A stretch of DNA of 64,000 bases from Dehalococcoidia bacterium (GCA_022824185.1 JAJEAU010000007.1:55904-119903); one strand, 5' to 3'. Positions 44,755-53,970 are shown, counted from the first letter of the stretch. Translations and numbers: made by a program. Notes: generated by a model from the letters alone, not told the origin.

Positions 44755-46071
44755 CTACGCCACCATCTCCGCGAATACCGGTCGCAGTTTCGCCCGCGCA
44801 GTCGCCGATGCCTCGCCGTCCTGCGATTCGTAGATGGGCATCTCCTCGTCCAAATCGGCGTTGAGATCGTAGAGCTCTCCCGTTTCGTACAGCTTCCAGT
44901 CGCGGTCTCGGACGAAACGATGGAGCGGAGACTCTGCTCGCCGCGCATTCGTTGGCTCGAAGTGGAAGAAAAGCCAGTCCTTGGGATTGCCGGTCTCGCC
45001 GGTCAACTGCGGATAGAACGAGGTGCCGTCGATGTGATACCCATCTGGGGCGGAAACTCCCGATGCTTCCAGCATAGTCGGGAGGAAATCCGTCACGTCC
45101 ACAAGATCCGAGTTGACTTCGCCTGCCGGCACGGTGCCCGGCTGCTGGACGATCAACGGGACGTGTGTGCCGCGGTCATTGGTCTTGCCTTTGCCGCCGC
45201 AGATCTCGTTGTGGCGATGGAACATCGAGCACACATCGACCGGTGAACCATTGTCGCCCGTGTAGACGACGAGGGTGTCTTCGCTCAGACCCTTGTCGCT
45301 AAGGTAGTCCAACAACTTGCCGATCAGTTTGTCGTGGTACTCGACCATGTCCTTGTAAAAGCGCGGAGGATCTCCCCAATCGCCTTCGGCGATCTCTGCC
45401 CACGTCCTACCGCCAAGAGTCTTGTTCGCGGGCGGCTCGAACTCATCGAATTCGGGGCTGTCGGGCGACGGTTCGTACGGTCTGTGCGTCAGCGCCATCG
45501 GCCAGTAAACGAAGAAGGGATTGTCGTCGTCTTGCTTGCGATCGATGAAGTCGGTGATGTAATCAAGGAACAGATCATCCCCGTACTTGCCCTCGGTGTC
45601 GTCACGATACTCGCCGTTCTGATAGATGATCGGATCCTTGTACCGGGAGCCTTTATGTTCGGTGTGATGCGCGTGCCACACGCAAAACTCGTCGAAACCG
45701 GCGTCCTCGATCCTCTGTCCTTTGCTCCGCCATTCAGGCGACTCATCGGGCGGGTTGTAGGAGAAAAGCTGCCACTTTCCAGAGATGCAAGTGTTGTACC
45801 CGGCGTCGGAAAAGATGTGACCAAACGTAACCTCGTCAGGTCTCATCAAGCCGAAACCGAGGTAGTTTCGGAAGTTGTGTTTACCAGTCATCAAGGCGAC
45901 GCGGGTGGGTGTGCATAGAGGAAGGACGTGCCCTTGCTCAAACCGCATCCCACCGGCGGCCATCTGATCGAGGCGCGGCGTAGCGTAGGATGTCCCGCCG
46001 TTCACGCCGATGCACTCGTAGCCGAGGTCATCGGACATGATCATGATGATGTTGGGTCGTTTTTTGGTCAT
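44755..46071 (-). CDS. Sulfatase, tandem copy 2
   Basis: A 438-residue paralog of the neighbouring sulfatases, near-identical in the catalytic segments (MIMSDDLGYECIG, LCTPTRVALMTGKHN, TGDNGSPVDVCSMFHRHNE). By eye roughly three quarters of residues match copy 1, with divergence concentrated in the loop before FYKDMVEYHDK (copy 2 reads IAEGDWGDPP) and near the phosphate-site tail NARRAESPLHR. It also has no signal peptide. It lies between copies 1 and 3, with 21 nt on either side, so all three belong to one transcript. Confidence 0.93.
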   Translation of the reverse strand: MTKKRPNIIMIMSDDLGYECIGVNGGTSYATPRLDQMAAGGMRFEQGHVLPLCTPTRVALMTGKHNFRNYLGFGLMRPDEVTFGHIFSDAGYNTCISGKWQLFSYNPPDESPEWRSKGQRIEDAGFDEFCVWHAHHTEHKGSRYKDPIIYQNGEYRDDTEGKYGDDLFLDYITDFIDRKQDDDNPFFVYWPMALTHRPYEPSPDSPEFDEFEPPANKTLGGRTWAEIAEGDWGDPPRFYKDMVEYHDKLIGKLLDYLSDKGLSEDTLVVYTGDNGSPVDVCSMFHRHNEICGGKGKTNDRGTHVPLIVQQPGTVPAGEVNSDLVDVTDFLPTMLEASGVSAPDGYHIDGTSFYPQLTGETGNPKDWLFFHFEPTNARRAESPLHRFVRDRDWKLYETGELYDLNADLDEEMPIYESQDGEASATARAKLRPVFAEMVA

Positions 46072-46092
46072 GACTGAATCCGTTGCGTCTGG

Positions 46093-47406
46093 TTACGCCA
46101 CCATCTCCGCGAATACCGGTTGCAGTTTCGCCCTCGCAGCCGCCGATGCCTCGCCGTCCTGCGATACGTAGATGGGCAACTCCTCATCCAAATCCGAGTT
46201 CATGTCGTACAACTCGCCCGTCTCATAGAGCTTCCAATCGCGATCGCGGACGAACCGGATGCATCGCGCCGCGTTACGTGCGCTCATCGGCTCGAAGTGG
46301 AAGAATATCCAGTCTTTCGGGTTGCCCGTCTCGCCCTTCAGTTGCGGCAGGAACGACGTTCCGTCGATGTGATAGCCATCTGGAGTTTCAACGCCACCAG
46401 CCTCAAGCATCGTCGGCAAAAAGTCCGTGACATCGATCAAGTCGTCGTTCACCGAACCAGCAGGCACAGTCCCCGGCTGCTGAACGATGAGCGGCACGTG
46501 CGTCCCACGGTCATTCGTCTTACCTTTGCCGCCGCAGATCTCGTTGTGCTGGTGATACATGGAGCACACATCATGCGGCGATCCATTATCACCCGTATAG
46601 ATAACCAACGTATCCTCGCTCAACCCCTGCTCCTCGAGATAGTCGAGCAACCGACCGATCAGCTTGTCGTGGTACTCGACCATGTCCTTGTAGAACTTCG
46701 GATCATCCTCGAAGGCGCCGTCTTCCAACTCTGCCCACGTTCTACCTCCCAGCGTTTTGTTGGGTGGAGGTTCGAAATCTGCGAACTCTGGGCTGTCAGG
46801 AGAAGGCTCGTGCGGCTTATGGGTCAGAGCCATCGGCCAGTAGACGAAGAAAGGTTTGTCGTCATCCTTGTTTCGACCGATGAAGTCGGTGATGTAATCG
46901 CAGAAGATGTCATCGCCATACTTGCCCGCGGTATCGTCGCGATACTTTCCGTTCTCGAAGATGATGGGATCCTTGTAGCGCGACCCCTTATCTTCGGTCT
47001 GGTGCGCATGCCACACGCAGAACTCGTCGAAACCAGCATCCTCTATCTGCTGACCCTTGTTTCGCATCTCCGGCATCTCGTCGGGCGGGTTGTAGGAGTA
47101 GAGCTGCCATTTGCCGGAGATGCAGGTGTTGTACCCGGCATCGGAGAAGAGGTGACCGAAAGTGACCTCATCGGGTGCGATCAGACCAAAGCCGATGTAA
47201 TTGCGGAAGTTGTGTTTGCCGGTCATCAGCGCAACCCGCGTCGGAGTGCAAAGCGGCAAGACATGCCCCTCGTCAAAACGCATCCCATTAGCTGCCATCT
47301 GGTCGAGTCGCGGCGTAGCGTAGGACGTCCCGCCGTTAACTCCGATGCACTCGTATCCAAGGTCATCGGACATGATCATGATGATGTTCGGTCGTTTATC
47401 TGACAT
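46093..47406 (-). CDS. Sulfatase, tandem copy 3 (first in the transcript)
   Basis: The promoter-proximal sulfatase of the tandem set. The start at 47406 (MSDKRPNIIMIMSDDLGYE) is preceded by GGGAG 7 nt upstream; the frame extends 7 codons further. The catalytic motif is LCTPTRVALMTGKHN, as in the other copies. It differs from them mainly in the variable loop (ELEDGAFEDDPK) and the substrate-side region (SARNAARCIR). No maturase for cysteine-to-formylglycine conversion is encoded in the window, so it must be supplied in trans. A long antisense frame in this region is a shadow of the codon pattern. Confidence 0.93.
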   Translation of the reverse strand: MSDKRPNIIMIMSDDLGYECIGVNGGTSYATPRLDQMAANGMRFDEGHVLPLCTPTRVALMTGKHNFRNYIGFGLIAPDEVTFGHLFSDAGYNTCISGKWQLYSYNPPDEMPEMRNKGQQIEDAGFDEFCVWHAHQTEDKGSRYKDPIIFENGKYRDDTAGKYGDDIFCDYITDFIGRNKDDDKPFFVYWPMALTHKPHEPSPDSPEFADFEPPPNKTLGGRTWAELEDGAFEDDPKFYKDMVEYHDKLIGRLLDYLEEQGLSEDTLVIYTGDNGSPHDVCSMYHQHNEICGGKGKTNDRGTHVPLIVQQPGTVPAGSVNDDLIDVTDFLPTMLEAGGVETPDGYHIDGTSFLPQLKGETGNPKDWIFFHFEPMSARNAARCIRFVRDRDWKLYETGELYDMNSDLDEELPIYVSQDGEASAAARAKLQPVFAEMVA

Positions 47407-47529
47407 AGCGTTTCTCCCGCAAATCACCTTATCACCACCAAACCGAGTCGAATCGAAAAGTCACCGCCTACGAACCGACACTAAAATCACACCATATCGC
47501 CGACGCCGACTCGCAATCGAGAACCAAAC

Positions 47530-48378
47530 ATGACAACCCCCACCATCGACGTCCAAGTTCATGCCTACGAGCGAGATCACCCCGGCCGCCCTTGGCTCGG
47601 TACGCTCGCCGGTCCCGCCGAAGTCACGGGCGATGACATGGTAGCCGCCATGGAAGAGGTTGGCGTCGACGGCGCAATTCTGGTTTCGCCATTCTCCATG
47701 TACCAGTACGATGCGAGTTACGCCTTAGAGGTCTACGAGCAACATCCCGGTCGGTTCGGACTCGTTCGACCGTTCGACCCAGACTCAGACACGATCGAAC
47801 AGGAGATGGAGGAGTGGACGTCCCATCCCGGCGTAGTCGGCGCTCGAATCATGCTCGCACGCATCGAGATTGATGCCGATCATCCAGGCATCAACCGCAT
47901 CCTTGCGGCCGGATCAAAAGCGGATGTCCCGATCAACGTGATGTGCTCCGGCAAACTCGACATCTTCCGATCGATGGCCAAGAACAACCCCAACACACAG
48001 CTCATCATCGACCACCTCGGCCTAGCCCAGCCATACGAACCGCCGGCACCAGACGACGCATGGTCCGATCTCCCCGACGTCCTAGCTCTAGCCGAGTTCG
48101 ACAACGTCGCAATCAAAATCTCCGGAGCAGGCACCCTCTCCCACAAACCGTTCCCCTACCCAGACATCTGGAAGCCGTTGAGCCAAATCTTCCAAGCCTA
48201 TGGTTTCGACCGCTGCATGTGGGGCACAGACTGGACACGAGCGGTCAACCTCCTCACCTACGAACAAGGCGTAGAAGCCTTCCGCGTAACCGACCAGTTG
48301 ACAAACGACGAACGCGCCAAACTCATGGGCGGTTCGCTCGAGAAGATCTACAAGTGGTCGCCGACGAAGACGGACTAA
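47530..48378 (+). CDS. Amidohydrolase family protein (TIM-barrel, lactonase/decarboxylase-like)
   Basis: A 282-residue protein of the amidohydrolase-2 group that includes 2-pyrone-4,6-dicarboxylate lactonase and related decarboxylases. The N-terminal IDVQVHAYERDHPGRPW carries one histidine of the metal site in place of the usual HxH. Further blocks are VGARIMLARIE, LIIDHLGLAQP, and a C-terminal MWGTDWTRAVNLLTY with a metal-site aspartate. It is divergent from the sulfatase operon across a 123-nt gap, so both may share regulation. GAGAACC precedes the start. The substrate is unknown. Confidence 0.85.
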   Translation: MTTPTIDVQVHAYERDHPGRPWLGTLAGPAEVTGDDMVAAMEEVGVDGAILVSPFSMYQYDASYALEVYEQHPGRFGLVRPFDPDSDTIEQEMEEWTSHPGVVGARIMLARIEIDADHPGINRILAAGSKADVPINVMCSGKLDIFRSMAKNNPNTQLIIDHLGLAQPYEPPAPDDAWSDLPDVLALAEFDNVAIKISGAGTLSHKPFPYPDIWKPLSQIFQAYGFDRCMWGTDWTRAVNLLTYEQGVEAFRVTDQLTNDERAKLMGGSLEKIYKWSPTKTD

Positions 48379-48797
48379 CGATCCGCCAACTCCCGCCGCA
48401 TCCGCTCTTCCTGCTCAACCATTTCGTCGGTCATAACGTCGCCAAAATCCTCGTACTCGAAGATCGGCCGGATATCAACCACGCTACGACTAAGCATCGG
48501 GTTGGGACACTTCTTCAACCATTCAACCGCCTCGTCCATATCCTTCACGTCCCAAGTCCAAAAGCCGGAAACCTGTTCGCTCGTATTCTCAAACGGACCA
48601 TCGACAACCTCGCGGCTATCACCATCGAAGACAACCCGCTTACCTGCGGAAGTCGGGTGGAGCCCTTCACCGCTCACCATGATGCCCGCATGCATCAAAT
48701 CGGCGTTGTATGCCCCCATCGCCTCGATCAACTCGGTCGAGGGCATCTCCCCAGCTTCACTCTCGGCAGTCGCCTTTATCAAGATCATCACTCGCAT
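48375..48797 (-). CDS. YCII-related (DGPF) domain protein
   Basis: A 140-residue YciI/DGPF family protein, a small alpha/beta barrel-like fold without settled activity. The N-terminal MRVMILIKATAESEAGEMPS, GEGLHPTSAGKRVVFDGD, and DGPFENTSEQVSGFWTWDVKDMDEAVEWLKKCP are the family's diagnostic blocks. The start has a clean GGAGG, 9 nt before the ATG. Its stop overlaps that of the convergent amidohydrolase. Confidence 0.85.
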   Translation of the reverse strand: MRVMILIKATAESEAGEMPSTELIEAMGAYNADLMHAGIMVSGEGLHPTSAGKRVVFDGDSREVVDGPFENTSEQVSGFWTWDVKDMDEAVEWLKKCPNPMLSRSVVDIRPIFEYEDFGDVMTDEMVEQEERMRRELADR

Positions 48798-48918
48798 AAA
48801 TCGATTCCTCCGCAGTTGATCTACGCCCTGTCACAATAACATCCACCCTTCGAGTTTCCTTAACCGTGAGCATAGAATCCTCAACTCAGACAATTCTGCT
48901 CGCATCCTTTCCCCCTCC

Positions 48919-49674
48919 ATGCCAAAGCGCGCTCTAATCATCCGCCACAACGAACACGAAACTCTCGGCGCGAACTACACCTCTGTTCTGCAAGACCGAG
49001 GGTTTGAGTTGATGCCGCTGAACGTCTTCGAATCCGGACCCGAGTTCGCCGACTTCGATGCGCCAGACGCGTCTGATCTCAGCCTGATAGTCGCATTGGG
49101 CGGGTCACTCTCAGCTAACGACGAATTCCCTGCAATCCAAGCAGAACATCGCTTCTTCGCGGAAGCAACCGCAGCGAACATCCCAATCTTCGGCGTCTGC
49201 CTCGGAGCGCAAATCTTGGCCCGCACATTGGGAGGCGCGGTCGAACCGACCGGTGGATACGAATTCGGACTCCGCAAGATCTGGATCACGGAAGAAGGTT
49301 CACGCGATCCAGTTTTCAGCAAGCTACACGTCCCGTTGGTACCGACCCTGCACGGCGAACATTTCACAATCCCCCACAGCGCAACCGAACTCGCGTTCGG
49401 CTACATGCTCTGCCGAGACGGCACCTTCAAACGCCAAAGCATGGCCTTCCGCCACGGCAACTCCTACGGCTTCCAGTTCGAGCCACAACTCACACTCGAG
49501 GAGCTGAAAATCTGGAACGTGGAACTCGCGGCCGACTACGAATTGATGGGATCAATCTTCAATCCCAAATTCGAAGCGGACGCCAATTTGCGGGAGTTCA
49601 CGACCTACTCCCCGATCTACCAATCTCAGTCCCGCGCGATGTTTAAGGCGTTTCTAGACAACGCGAATCTATAG
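48919..49674 (+). CDS. Type 1 glutamine amidotransferase-like protein
   Basis: A 251-residue class I glutamine amidotransferase. The nucleophile elbow is FGVCLGAQILARTLGG (C94). The catalytic histidine and glutamate are in SYGFQFEPQLTLEEL, where the usual Q-F-H-P-E reads QFEPQ, so the histidine is not at the common place. TLHGEHFTIPHSATELA supplies a further conserved block. Such proteins can be stand-alone hydrolases of gamma-glutamyl compounds. It is upstream of a hairpin shared with the convergent GYD gene. Confidence 0.82.
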   Translation: MPKRALIIRHNEHETLGANYTSVLQDRGFELMPLNVFESGPEFADFDAPDASDLSLIVALGGSLSANDEFPAIQAEHRFFAEATAANIPIFGVCLGAQILARTLGGAVEPTGGYEFGLRKIWITEEGSRDPVFSKLHVPLVPTLHGEHFTIPHSATELAFGYMLCRDGTFKRQSMAFRHGNSYGFQFEPQLTLEELKIWNVELAADYELMGSIFNPKFEADANLREFTTYSPIYQSQSRAMFKAFLDNANL

Positions 49675-49698
49675 CCGATCCGTTACAGACCGACCGTA

Positions 49699-49725
49699 TC
49701 CGGATCGCGTTGAACGCGATCCGGA
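49699..49725. terminator. Bidirectional hairpin between convergent genes
   Basis: TCCGGATCGCG and CGCGATCCGGA form a perfect 11-bp stem around TTGAA, between the stop of the glutamine-amidotransferase-like gene and the stop of the GYD gene. No clear U-tract is present, so it is a probable rather than proven terminator. Confidence 0.55.
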
Positions 49726-49756
49726 CAATAGGAGACCGATTTCCCGATCTTCCGAG

Positions 49757-50077
49757 CTACCTAACAATCGGCTTGTACGAAACTTCACGCTTCGCAGCTT
49801 CGTCGACCTGCGTGACGTCCAGCAAAACCGTCGTCTTCGACGTGATCGTGCCGCCTGCGGAGAATCGGAGCGAGAGTGCCGACGCTGCGACATCGTCGGG
49901 AAGTTCAGCGATCACATACGCATCGTTTTCTCCGAACGCGTAGTAAAACGACTCGACCTTGCCTCCCAAGCTCTCAACCGCCTGACCAAGGGCCGCGGAG
50001 CGGTGCGAACCGCCAACTTCAAGAAGTCCATTGACACCGCCATGCGTGTAGGACAGGGTGAACAAGTATTTGGGCAT
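49757..50077 (-). CDS. GYD domain-containing protein
   Basis: A 106-residue protein of the GYD family, small alpha/beta proteins of unknown function. The start MPKYLFTLSYTHGGVNGLLEVGGSHR, the central LGGKVESFYYAFGENDAYVIAELPDD, and TTVLLDVTQVDEAAKR follow the family consensus. AAAGGAG lies about 7 nt before the ATG. The gene stands alone on the minus strand next to tRNA-Ile. Confidence 0.86.
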   Translation of the reverse strand: MPKYLFTLSYTHGGVNGLLEVGGSHRSAALGQAVESLGGKVESFYYAFGENDAYVIAELPDDVAASALSLRFSAGGTITSKTTVLLDVTQVDEAAKREVSYKPIVR

Positions 50078-50340
50078 TATTTGCTCCTTTGTGTTGCGTG
50101 ATCAGTCACGACGAGCACCGACGTTTCAGGCCAATATTGGGCAAGCCTTCGCCACCGGTACCCAGCAAATATTCTATGAAGTCGAGTTAAAGCGATAAAA
50201 ACAACCAAAAATACGAACCAATAACGACAAACTGAGCATCGGTCACGCTGTCGCTAAATCTGACCTCCGAACCGCGGCACAAACCAGTCCAAGACTCAAA
50301 AACACCAGTGCGGGCCAAAGAAAGAATGGGCGAGGGAAAG

Positions 50341-50417
50341 TGGTGGGCCCGGACGGATTCGAACCATCGACCTCTACTTTATCAGAGTAGCGCTCTAACC
50401 GACTGAGCTACGGGCCC
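50341..50417 (-). tRNA. tRNA-Ile (anticodon GAT)
   Basis: The acceptor stem GGGCCCG/CGGGCCC is perfect. The anticodon stem CTACT/AGTAG encloses CTGATAA, giving anticodon GAT. The D and T arms (GTTCGAAT in the T loop) are normal, discriminator A precedes an encoded CCA, and the length is 77 nt. Confidence 0.97.
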
Positions 50418-50516
50418 TTGGCGACGCTAGGAGGCACGTCGCACGATTACCCAATTCTAATCCATAGCATATCTTCGCCATAACCCGAGGGCTGCTACCC
50501 GTTAACCTTAAGCGTC

Positions 50517-51803
50517 ATGCAGATATTCGTTCGGCGCCCCCGCAATCTCCTCCCAACCGCCTCTTGGGCCCTCTACGACTTCTCCGACACCATCTTCTCC
50601 GCATCCATCCTGACTTTCTACTTCCCCCTCTGGGTAACCGAAGACAAAGGCGGCACCGACACCCACATCGGCTTCGCGCTCTCCGCGTCGATGCTCATCG
50701 TAGCCCTCACCGGACCATTCCTGGGCACCCTCTCCGATCGCCTCAACCGCCGCATCCCGTTGCTTTGGATGTCGGTCCTCTCCTGCGCCGTCTTCACCGC
50801 GCTCATCGGTTTCACCGACAACCTGACAACCGGGCTTCTCTTCTTCGTCGCCGCCAACTTCCTCTACCAAACCGGACTCATCTTCTACAACTCACTCATC
50901 ATCAACGTCAGCGACGAAAAGCAACGCGGCATCGTCTCCGGCATCGGCGTCGGAGCCGGATACATCGGACTCATCGCCGCATTCCTCATCATGCGCCCCA
51001 TCGTCGACACCCAAGGCAACCAAGCCGCCTTCCTGCCCACCGCCGGCCTATTCATCCTCTTCGCCCTCCCACTCCTCCTAATCGTCAAAGAACCTGGAAC
51101 ACGAGGCCACATCGACAAAACCCTCGTTCAAACCTCATACAAACAACTCTTCGAGACATTCCGCCGAGCCCGACAGCACGCCAACCTCTTCCGGTTCCTC
51201 ATCGGACGCTTCATGTACATGGAGGCCATCAACACCGTCACATCCTTCTACGTCATCTACCTCATCAACGTCGGCGACTTCACCCAAAACGAGGCGCAGA
51301 CGATGATCATCCTCGTCGTTGTCATAGCCATCCTCGCATCATGGGTCACTGGATTCCTAGTCTCCAAATTCGGACCCAAACCCGTCCTCATCGTCGCCCT
51401 CACCGGCTGGGCCGGACTATCCCTCGCGGCGGTATTAGCAGACTCGACAATCGCATTCTGGGCCGTCGCAGTAACGATGGGCTTCTTTTGGGCCGCACCC
51501 CAGATCTCAGACCGCGTACTCCTAACCTACCTCTCCCCCGACGGCCAAGTCGGAGAGTTCTTCGGCCTCTTCCAAATGTCCGGACGACTATCAGCAGTCA
51601 TCGGCCCGGGACTATGGGGCCTAACAATCTGGGCCCTATCCGAAACCGGCGACCTCGCATACCGAGTAGCGCTCGCCACCCTCGGGATATTCCTCGTGGC
51701 AGGCCTACTGGTACTCCGAGGCGTCAAGGTGACACTAGAAGAATCTGATTTGGATGCGATCGAAATCGATCGACCGCACACAAAATCCGACATCGCCGCC
51801 TAG
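50517..51803 (+). CDS. MFS transporter, UMF1/Atg22-like
   Basis: A 428-residue permease with about 12 helices. The opening ASWALYDFSDTIFSASILTFYFPLWV carries the Atg22/UMF1 signature (W-A-L-Y-D-F). The loop LGTLSDRLNRRIPLLW is the MFS helix 2-3 motif, and the second half (RFMYMEAINTVTSFYVIYLINVG) repeats the topology. The substrate is unknown; yeast Atg22 exports amino acids, but bacterial members are poorly studied. Third codon positions are strongly C-biased. Confidence 0.85.
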   Translation: MQIFVRRPRNLLPTASWALYDFSDTIFSASILTFYFPLWVTEDKGGTDTHIGFALSASMLIVALTGPFLGTLSDRLNRRIPLLWMSVLSCAVFTALIGFTDNLTTGLLFFVAANFLYQTGLIFYNSLIINVSDEKQRGIVSGIGVGAGYIGLIAAFLIMRPIVDTQGNQAAFLPTAGLFILFALPLLLIVKEPGTRGHIDKTLVQTSYKQLFETFRRARQHANLFRFLIGRFMYMEAINTVTSFYVIYLINVGDFTQNEAQTMIILVVVIAILASWVTGFLVSKFGPKPVLIVALTGWAGLSLAAVLADSTIAFWAVAVTMGFFWAAPQISDRVLLTYLSPDGQVGEFFGLFQMSGRLSAVIGPGLWGLTIWALSETGDLAYRVALATLGIFLVAGLLVLRGVKVTLEESDLDAIEIDRPHTKSDIAA

Positions 51804-51916
51804 ATCGCGTCGAACAACCTCAATACACCTCGCTACTGCGATGACTCCAAGCTCATCGTTGGCATTATCTCAGTTTTGATCGATCAGATCAGTGCCACTC
51901 TTCTCAACAGAACCCT

Positions 51917-52597
51917 TCATTGGTCGTCCTGCCTTTTTTCTCTCAACACCTCGGTTCTCGTCAACTTATCGTGCCATCCCCGCGCACCTTTGTCCAACAA
52001 CATCAATCCATGGTTGATAAACCCGAGAATCCATGCGACAGCTAATCCCGACACGAGCCACCACCGCAACAGCCAGTTCACCCATGTCGGTGAGTCCTCC
52101 AAAATGCAGGGGATGCCGCACAGATTGAATGTACTCACGATCAGAATTTCAGCGATCAACGGTAAGAAATACGCGAAAAGGACTGGACTGCCCAAAAACT
52201 GCCATACAAGTGCTACCGGAGGTATCAATTGCTCTCCATCCAACGTGAATATCTTCAACCCAAATAATCGATGTCCAAACGTCTCAGATCGCGAGGCAAC
52301 CTTGTGAACATTGACCGCAAACCGCAAAACCCAGACCACTAACACGATCCAAAAACCAAAGTAGATGAGCCCAGCAGCGAAATTTGTTCCAAATGAGTAT
52401 TCGTTGCCGAAAACCAACAAAACCAACCCTAGCAACGTGGCGACCAAGATCGCAACTGACAACGCCCATCCCAGCGTCACAACCCAATCTACCAAACCCG
52501 CAGCCCATCTCCGCCAAACAGCAGGCACTTCATATTCTTCTCGCCTGCGCAATCCATCCCTTCCTCGTGATAGCTGCGCAGACCTGGTGCCCCTCAC
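51917..52597 (-). CDS. RDD family membrane protein
   Basis: A protein of about 226 residues with an RDD-type transmembrane domain. RRWAAGLVDWVVTLG matches the first helix with its arginine-aspartate motif (R...D), and a last helix precedes RGWHDKLTRTEV, the usual C-terminal RxWHD block. About 25 hydrophilic residues precede the first helix. GTG at 52597 is chosen since it overlaps the cupin stop as GTGA; TTG at 52603 is also open. Function is unknown; some RDD proteins are Na+/H+ or Li+ antiporters. Confidence 0.8.
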   Translation of the reverse strand: MRGTRSAQLSRGRDGLRRREEYEVPAVWRRWAAGLVDWVVTLGWALSVAILVATLLGLVLLVFGNEYSFGTNFAAGLIYFGFWIVLVVWVLRFAVNVHKVASRSETFGHRLFGLKIFTLDGEQLIPPVALVWQFLGSPVLFAYFLPLIAEILIVSTFNLCGIPCILEDSPTWVNWLLRWWLVSGLAVAWILGFINHGLMLLDKGARGWHDKLTRTEVLREKRQDDQ

Positions 52598-53013
52598 CGA
52601 CAATCCAACCGACCCGCCTCCTCCAAATCCACAACAATCTCCACCGGCGCATTCCGCGCCACAATCAAAACCAAGTCCTCATCATCAGATGTATTCACCG
52701 GCTGATGGTTCGAATTCGGCGGCACATAGATAAAATCCCCCGGCCCGATCTCATCTTCGACATCCAACTCCTCGCCGTGCAGAAACAGCCCCTCGCCGCT
52801 GACCACGTAGATCGCCGACTCGCAATTCACGTGATAATGCGCCATCGAACACCGACCCGGTGGCACCGTAGCAATCGCAAGATGAATGCCCTTCGAACCC
52901 GACAACGCCTCCGACACGCCGGCCAAGCGCGTCATCGCTCCACTAGCAATCTCAACCTCTAACCCATCACTCTTGGTGATCACACAAAGAGGATGCCCAT
53001 CACTACCACCCAT
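52594..53013 (-). CDS. Cupin domain protein
   Basis: A 139-residue single-domain cupin. The double-stranded beta-helix motifs are CSMAHYHVNCESAIYVVSGEG (metal-ligand His-His-Glu) and PGDFIYVPPNSNHQPVN (final His). The start at 53013 (MGGSDGHPLCV) is chosen because the truncated paralog at 53971 begins at the equivalent methionine; the frame is open back to 53079. It is coupled to the RDD gene by a GTGA overlap. A possible small-molecule binding or isomerase role is not assigned. Confidence 0.82.
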   Translation of the reverse strand: MGGSDGHPLCVITKSDGLEVEIASGAMTRLAGVSEALSGSKGIHLAIATVPPGRCSMAHYHVNCESAIYVVSGEGLFLHGEELDVEDEIGPGDFIYVPPNSNHQPVNTSDDEDLVLIVARNAPVEIVVDLEEAGRLDCR

Positions 53014-53160
53014 TTCCTTTCCATCCTTCATCATCTTTGATACATGTAACTCTGTGGTGCCAGGCCTCTGACCAATCACATCATGACGGGGTTTCTCATC
53101 CTCGTCGTCTGAGGCGGCGACAACTAGCGGCTCACATACGCCGACATGATATCGCTTGAT

Positions 53161-53577
53161 TCAGTGACTGCGACCGAGGGGTTCGACAACAACTTTCCCG
53201 TCAGGTTTAAGGTCAATCGTAATGCGACAATTGCTGAATAAGCCTGATCCGACAAACGCTCTTGGCGGATCGCAGTTCTTACTTTCGCCCAAATCAAACA
53301 CGGTCACGTCTCGTGGTTCACCATTGATTCGGATCTTCGCCACACACGCTGGTAGTGTTTTGACACGCCCGTCTCCGAAAATAATCCGGCGACCACCTAC
53401 GAGGGGAGTCGATCTGAGGAGTCTGAATTTTTCGTTCGGGAGGGCAATATCACCGTCGAAACCAGTGTCCAGAATTGTCGGCACTTGCATCTCTCCACCA
53501 CCTCTGACCAAAAATTCGATACACACAGTCGGCCTCCCGCTGACGACCTTCCCAACGAACGTTGGGTCGCCGCTCAA
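53161..53577 (-). CDS. Retropepsin-like clan AA aspartic protease-type protein
   Basis: A 138-residue protein with one D-T-G catalytic-type motif (ILDTGFDGDIALP), enough for one half of a dimeric retropepsin fold, followed by GGRRIIFGDGRVKTLP and RAFVGSGLFSNCRI. It starts with TTG that overlaps the TGA of the preceding small gene (TTGA). Bacterial single-DTG proteins are usually of unknown substrate. The pairing with a small upstream partner suggests a two-component module, possibly toxin-antitoxin-like or mobile. Confidence 0.78.
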   Translation of the reverse strand: MSGDPTFVGKVVSGRPTVCIEFLVRGGGEMQVPTILDTGFDGDIALPNEKFRLLRSTPLVGGRRIIFGDGRVKTLPACVAKIRINGEPRDVTVFDLGESKNCDPPRAFVGSGLFSNCRITIDLKPDGKVVVEPLGRSH

Positions 53578-53837
53578 TTTGCGCTCATAGCCGGCAGATG
53601 ATACGCGAAATCTTCTGCTTCTATCCGATCCACGTAGACAAACGCATCAGGGTGCGTCTTCAGAAACCTGCCTTGAGTCTCGAAGCGGGTCTCGGAATGT
53701 TGTTGAACCTCATAATCGCCCGTACGACAGTCGATGAACAGCATATCCCCTCGGTGGTTTTTCAACAAATCTGGGCGCAACTGTTCGAACCGCTTCCTGC
53801 CAATCTCGAACAACCTAATCCTCTCAGAATCGTTCAA
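53574..53837 (-). CDS. Small protein of unknown function paired with a retropepsin-like gene
   Basis: An 87-residue charged protein (MNDSERIRLFEIGRKRFEQ...). It contains a Leu/Lys-rich helix, an acidic middle (MLFIDCRTGDYEVQQH), and HPDAFVYVDRI. It initiates at TTG, but the start is secure: GGAGGG lies 6 nt upstream. It is followed by the aspartic-protease-like gene with a 4-nt overlap (TTGA), so the two are translated together. I do not recognise the family. Confidence 0.65.
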   Translation of the reverse strand: MNDSERIRLFEIGRKRFEQLRPDLLKNHRGDMLFIDCRTGDYEVQQHSETRFETQGRFLKTHPDAFVYVDRIEAEDFAYHLPAMSAN

Positions 53838-53970
53838 GGCTGTCCCTCCAATCTCATTGTCCCAACTTAGATTGTACGTTGAGTGTAATTCAAAACTTCA
53901 GTCGGCGTAGCGACAACGAGTGATCGTCCAACCCGTCTCAGGAACCGATGCCCTGACTCGCCCGGCCTGC

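Noticed and set aside
46120..47403. A 427-codon open frame antisense to sulfatase copy 3
   Set aside because: It mirrors the sulfatase gene, has no ribosome-binding site and no recognisable motif. Similar shorter antisense frames occur over the other two copies, as expected from shared codon bias.
50564..51748. A 394-codon frame within the MFS gene, same strand
   Set aside because: The product is almost only Arg, Pro, His and Ser, a typical shifted-frame artefact of C-rich coding sequence; the other frame is a clear transporter.
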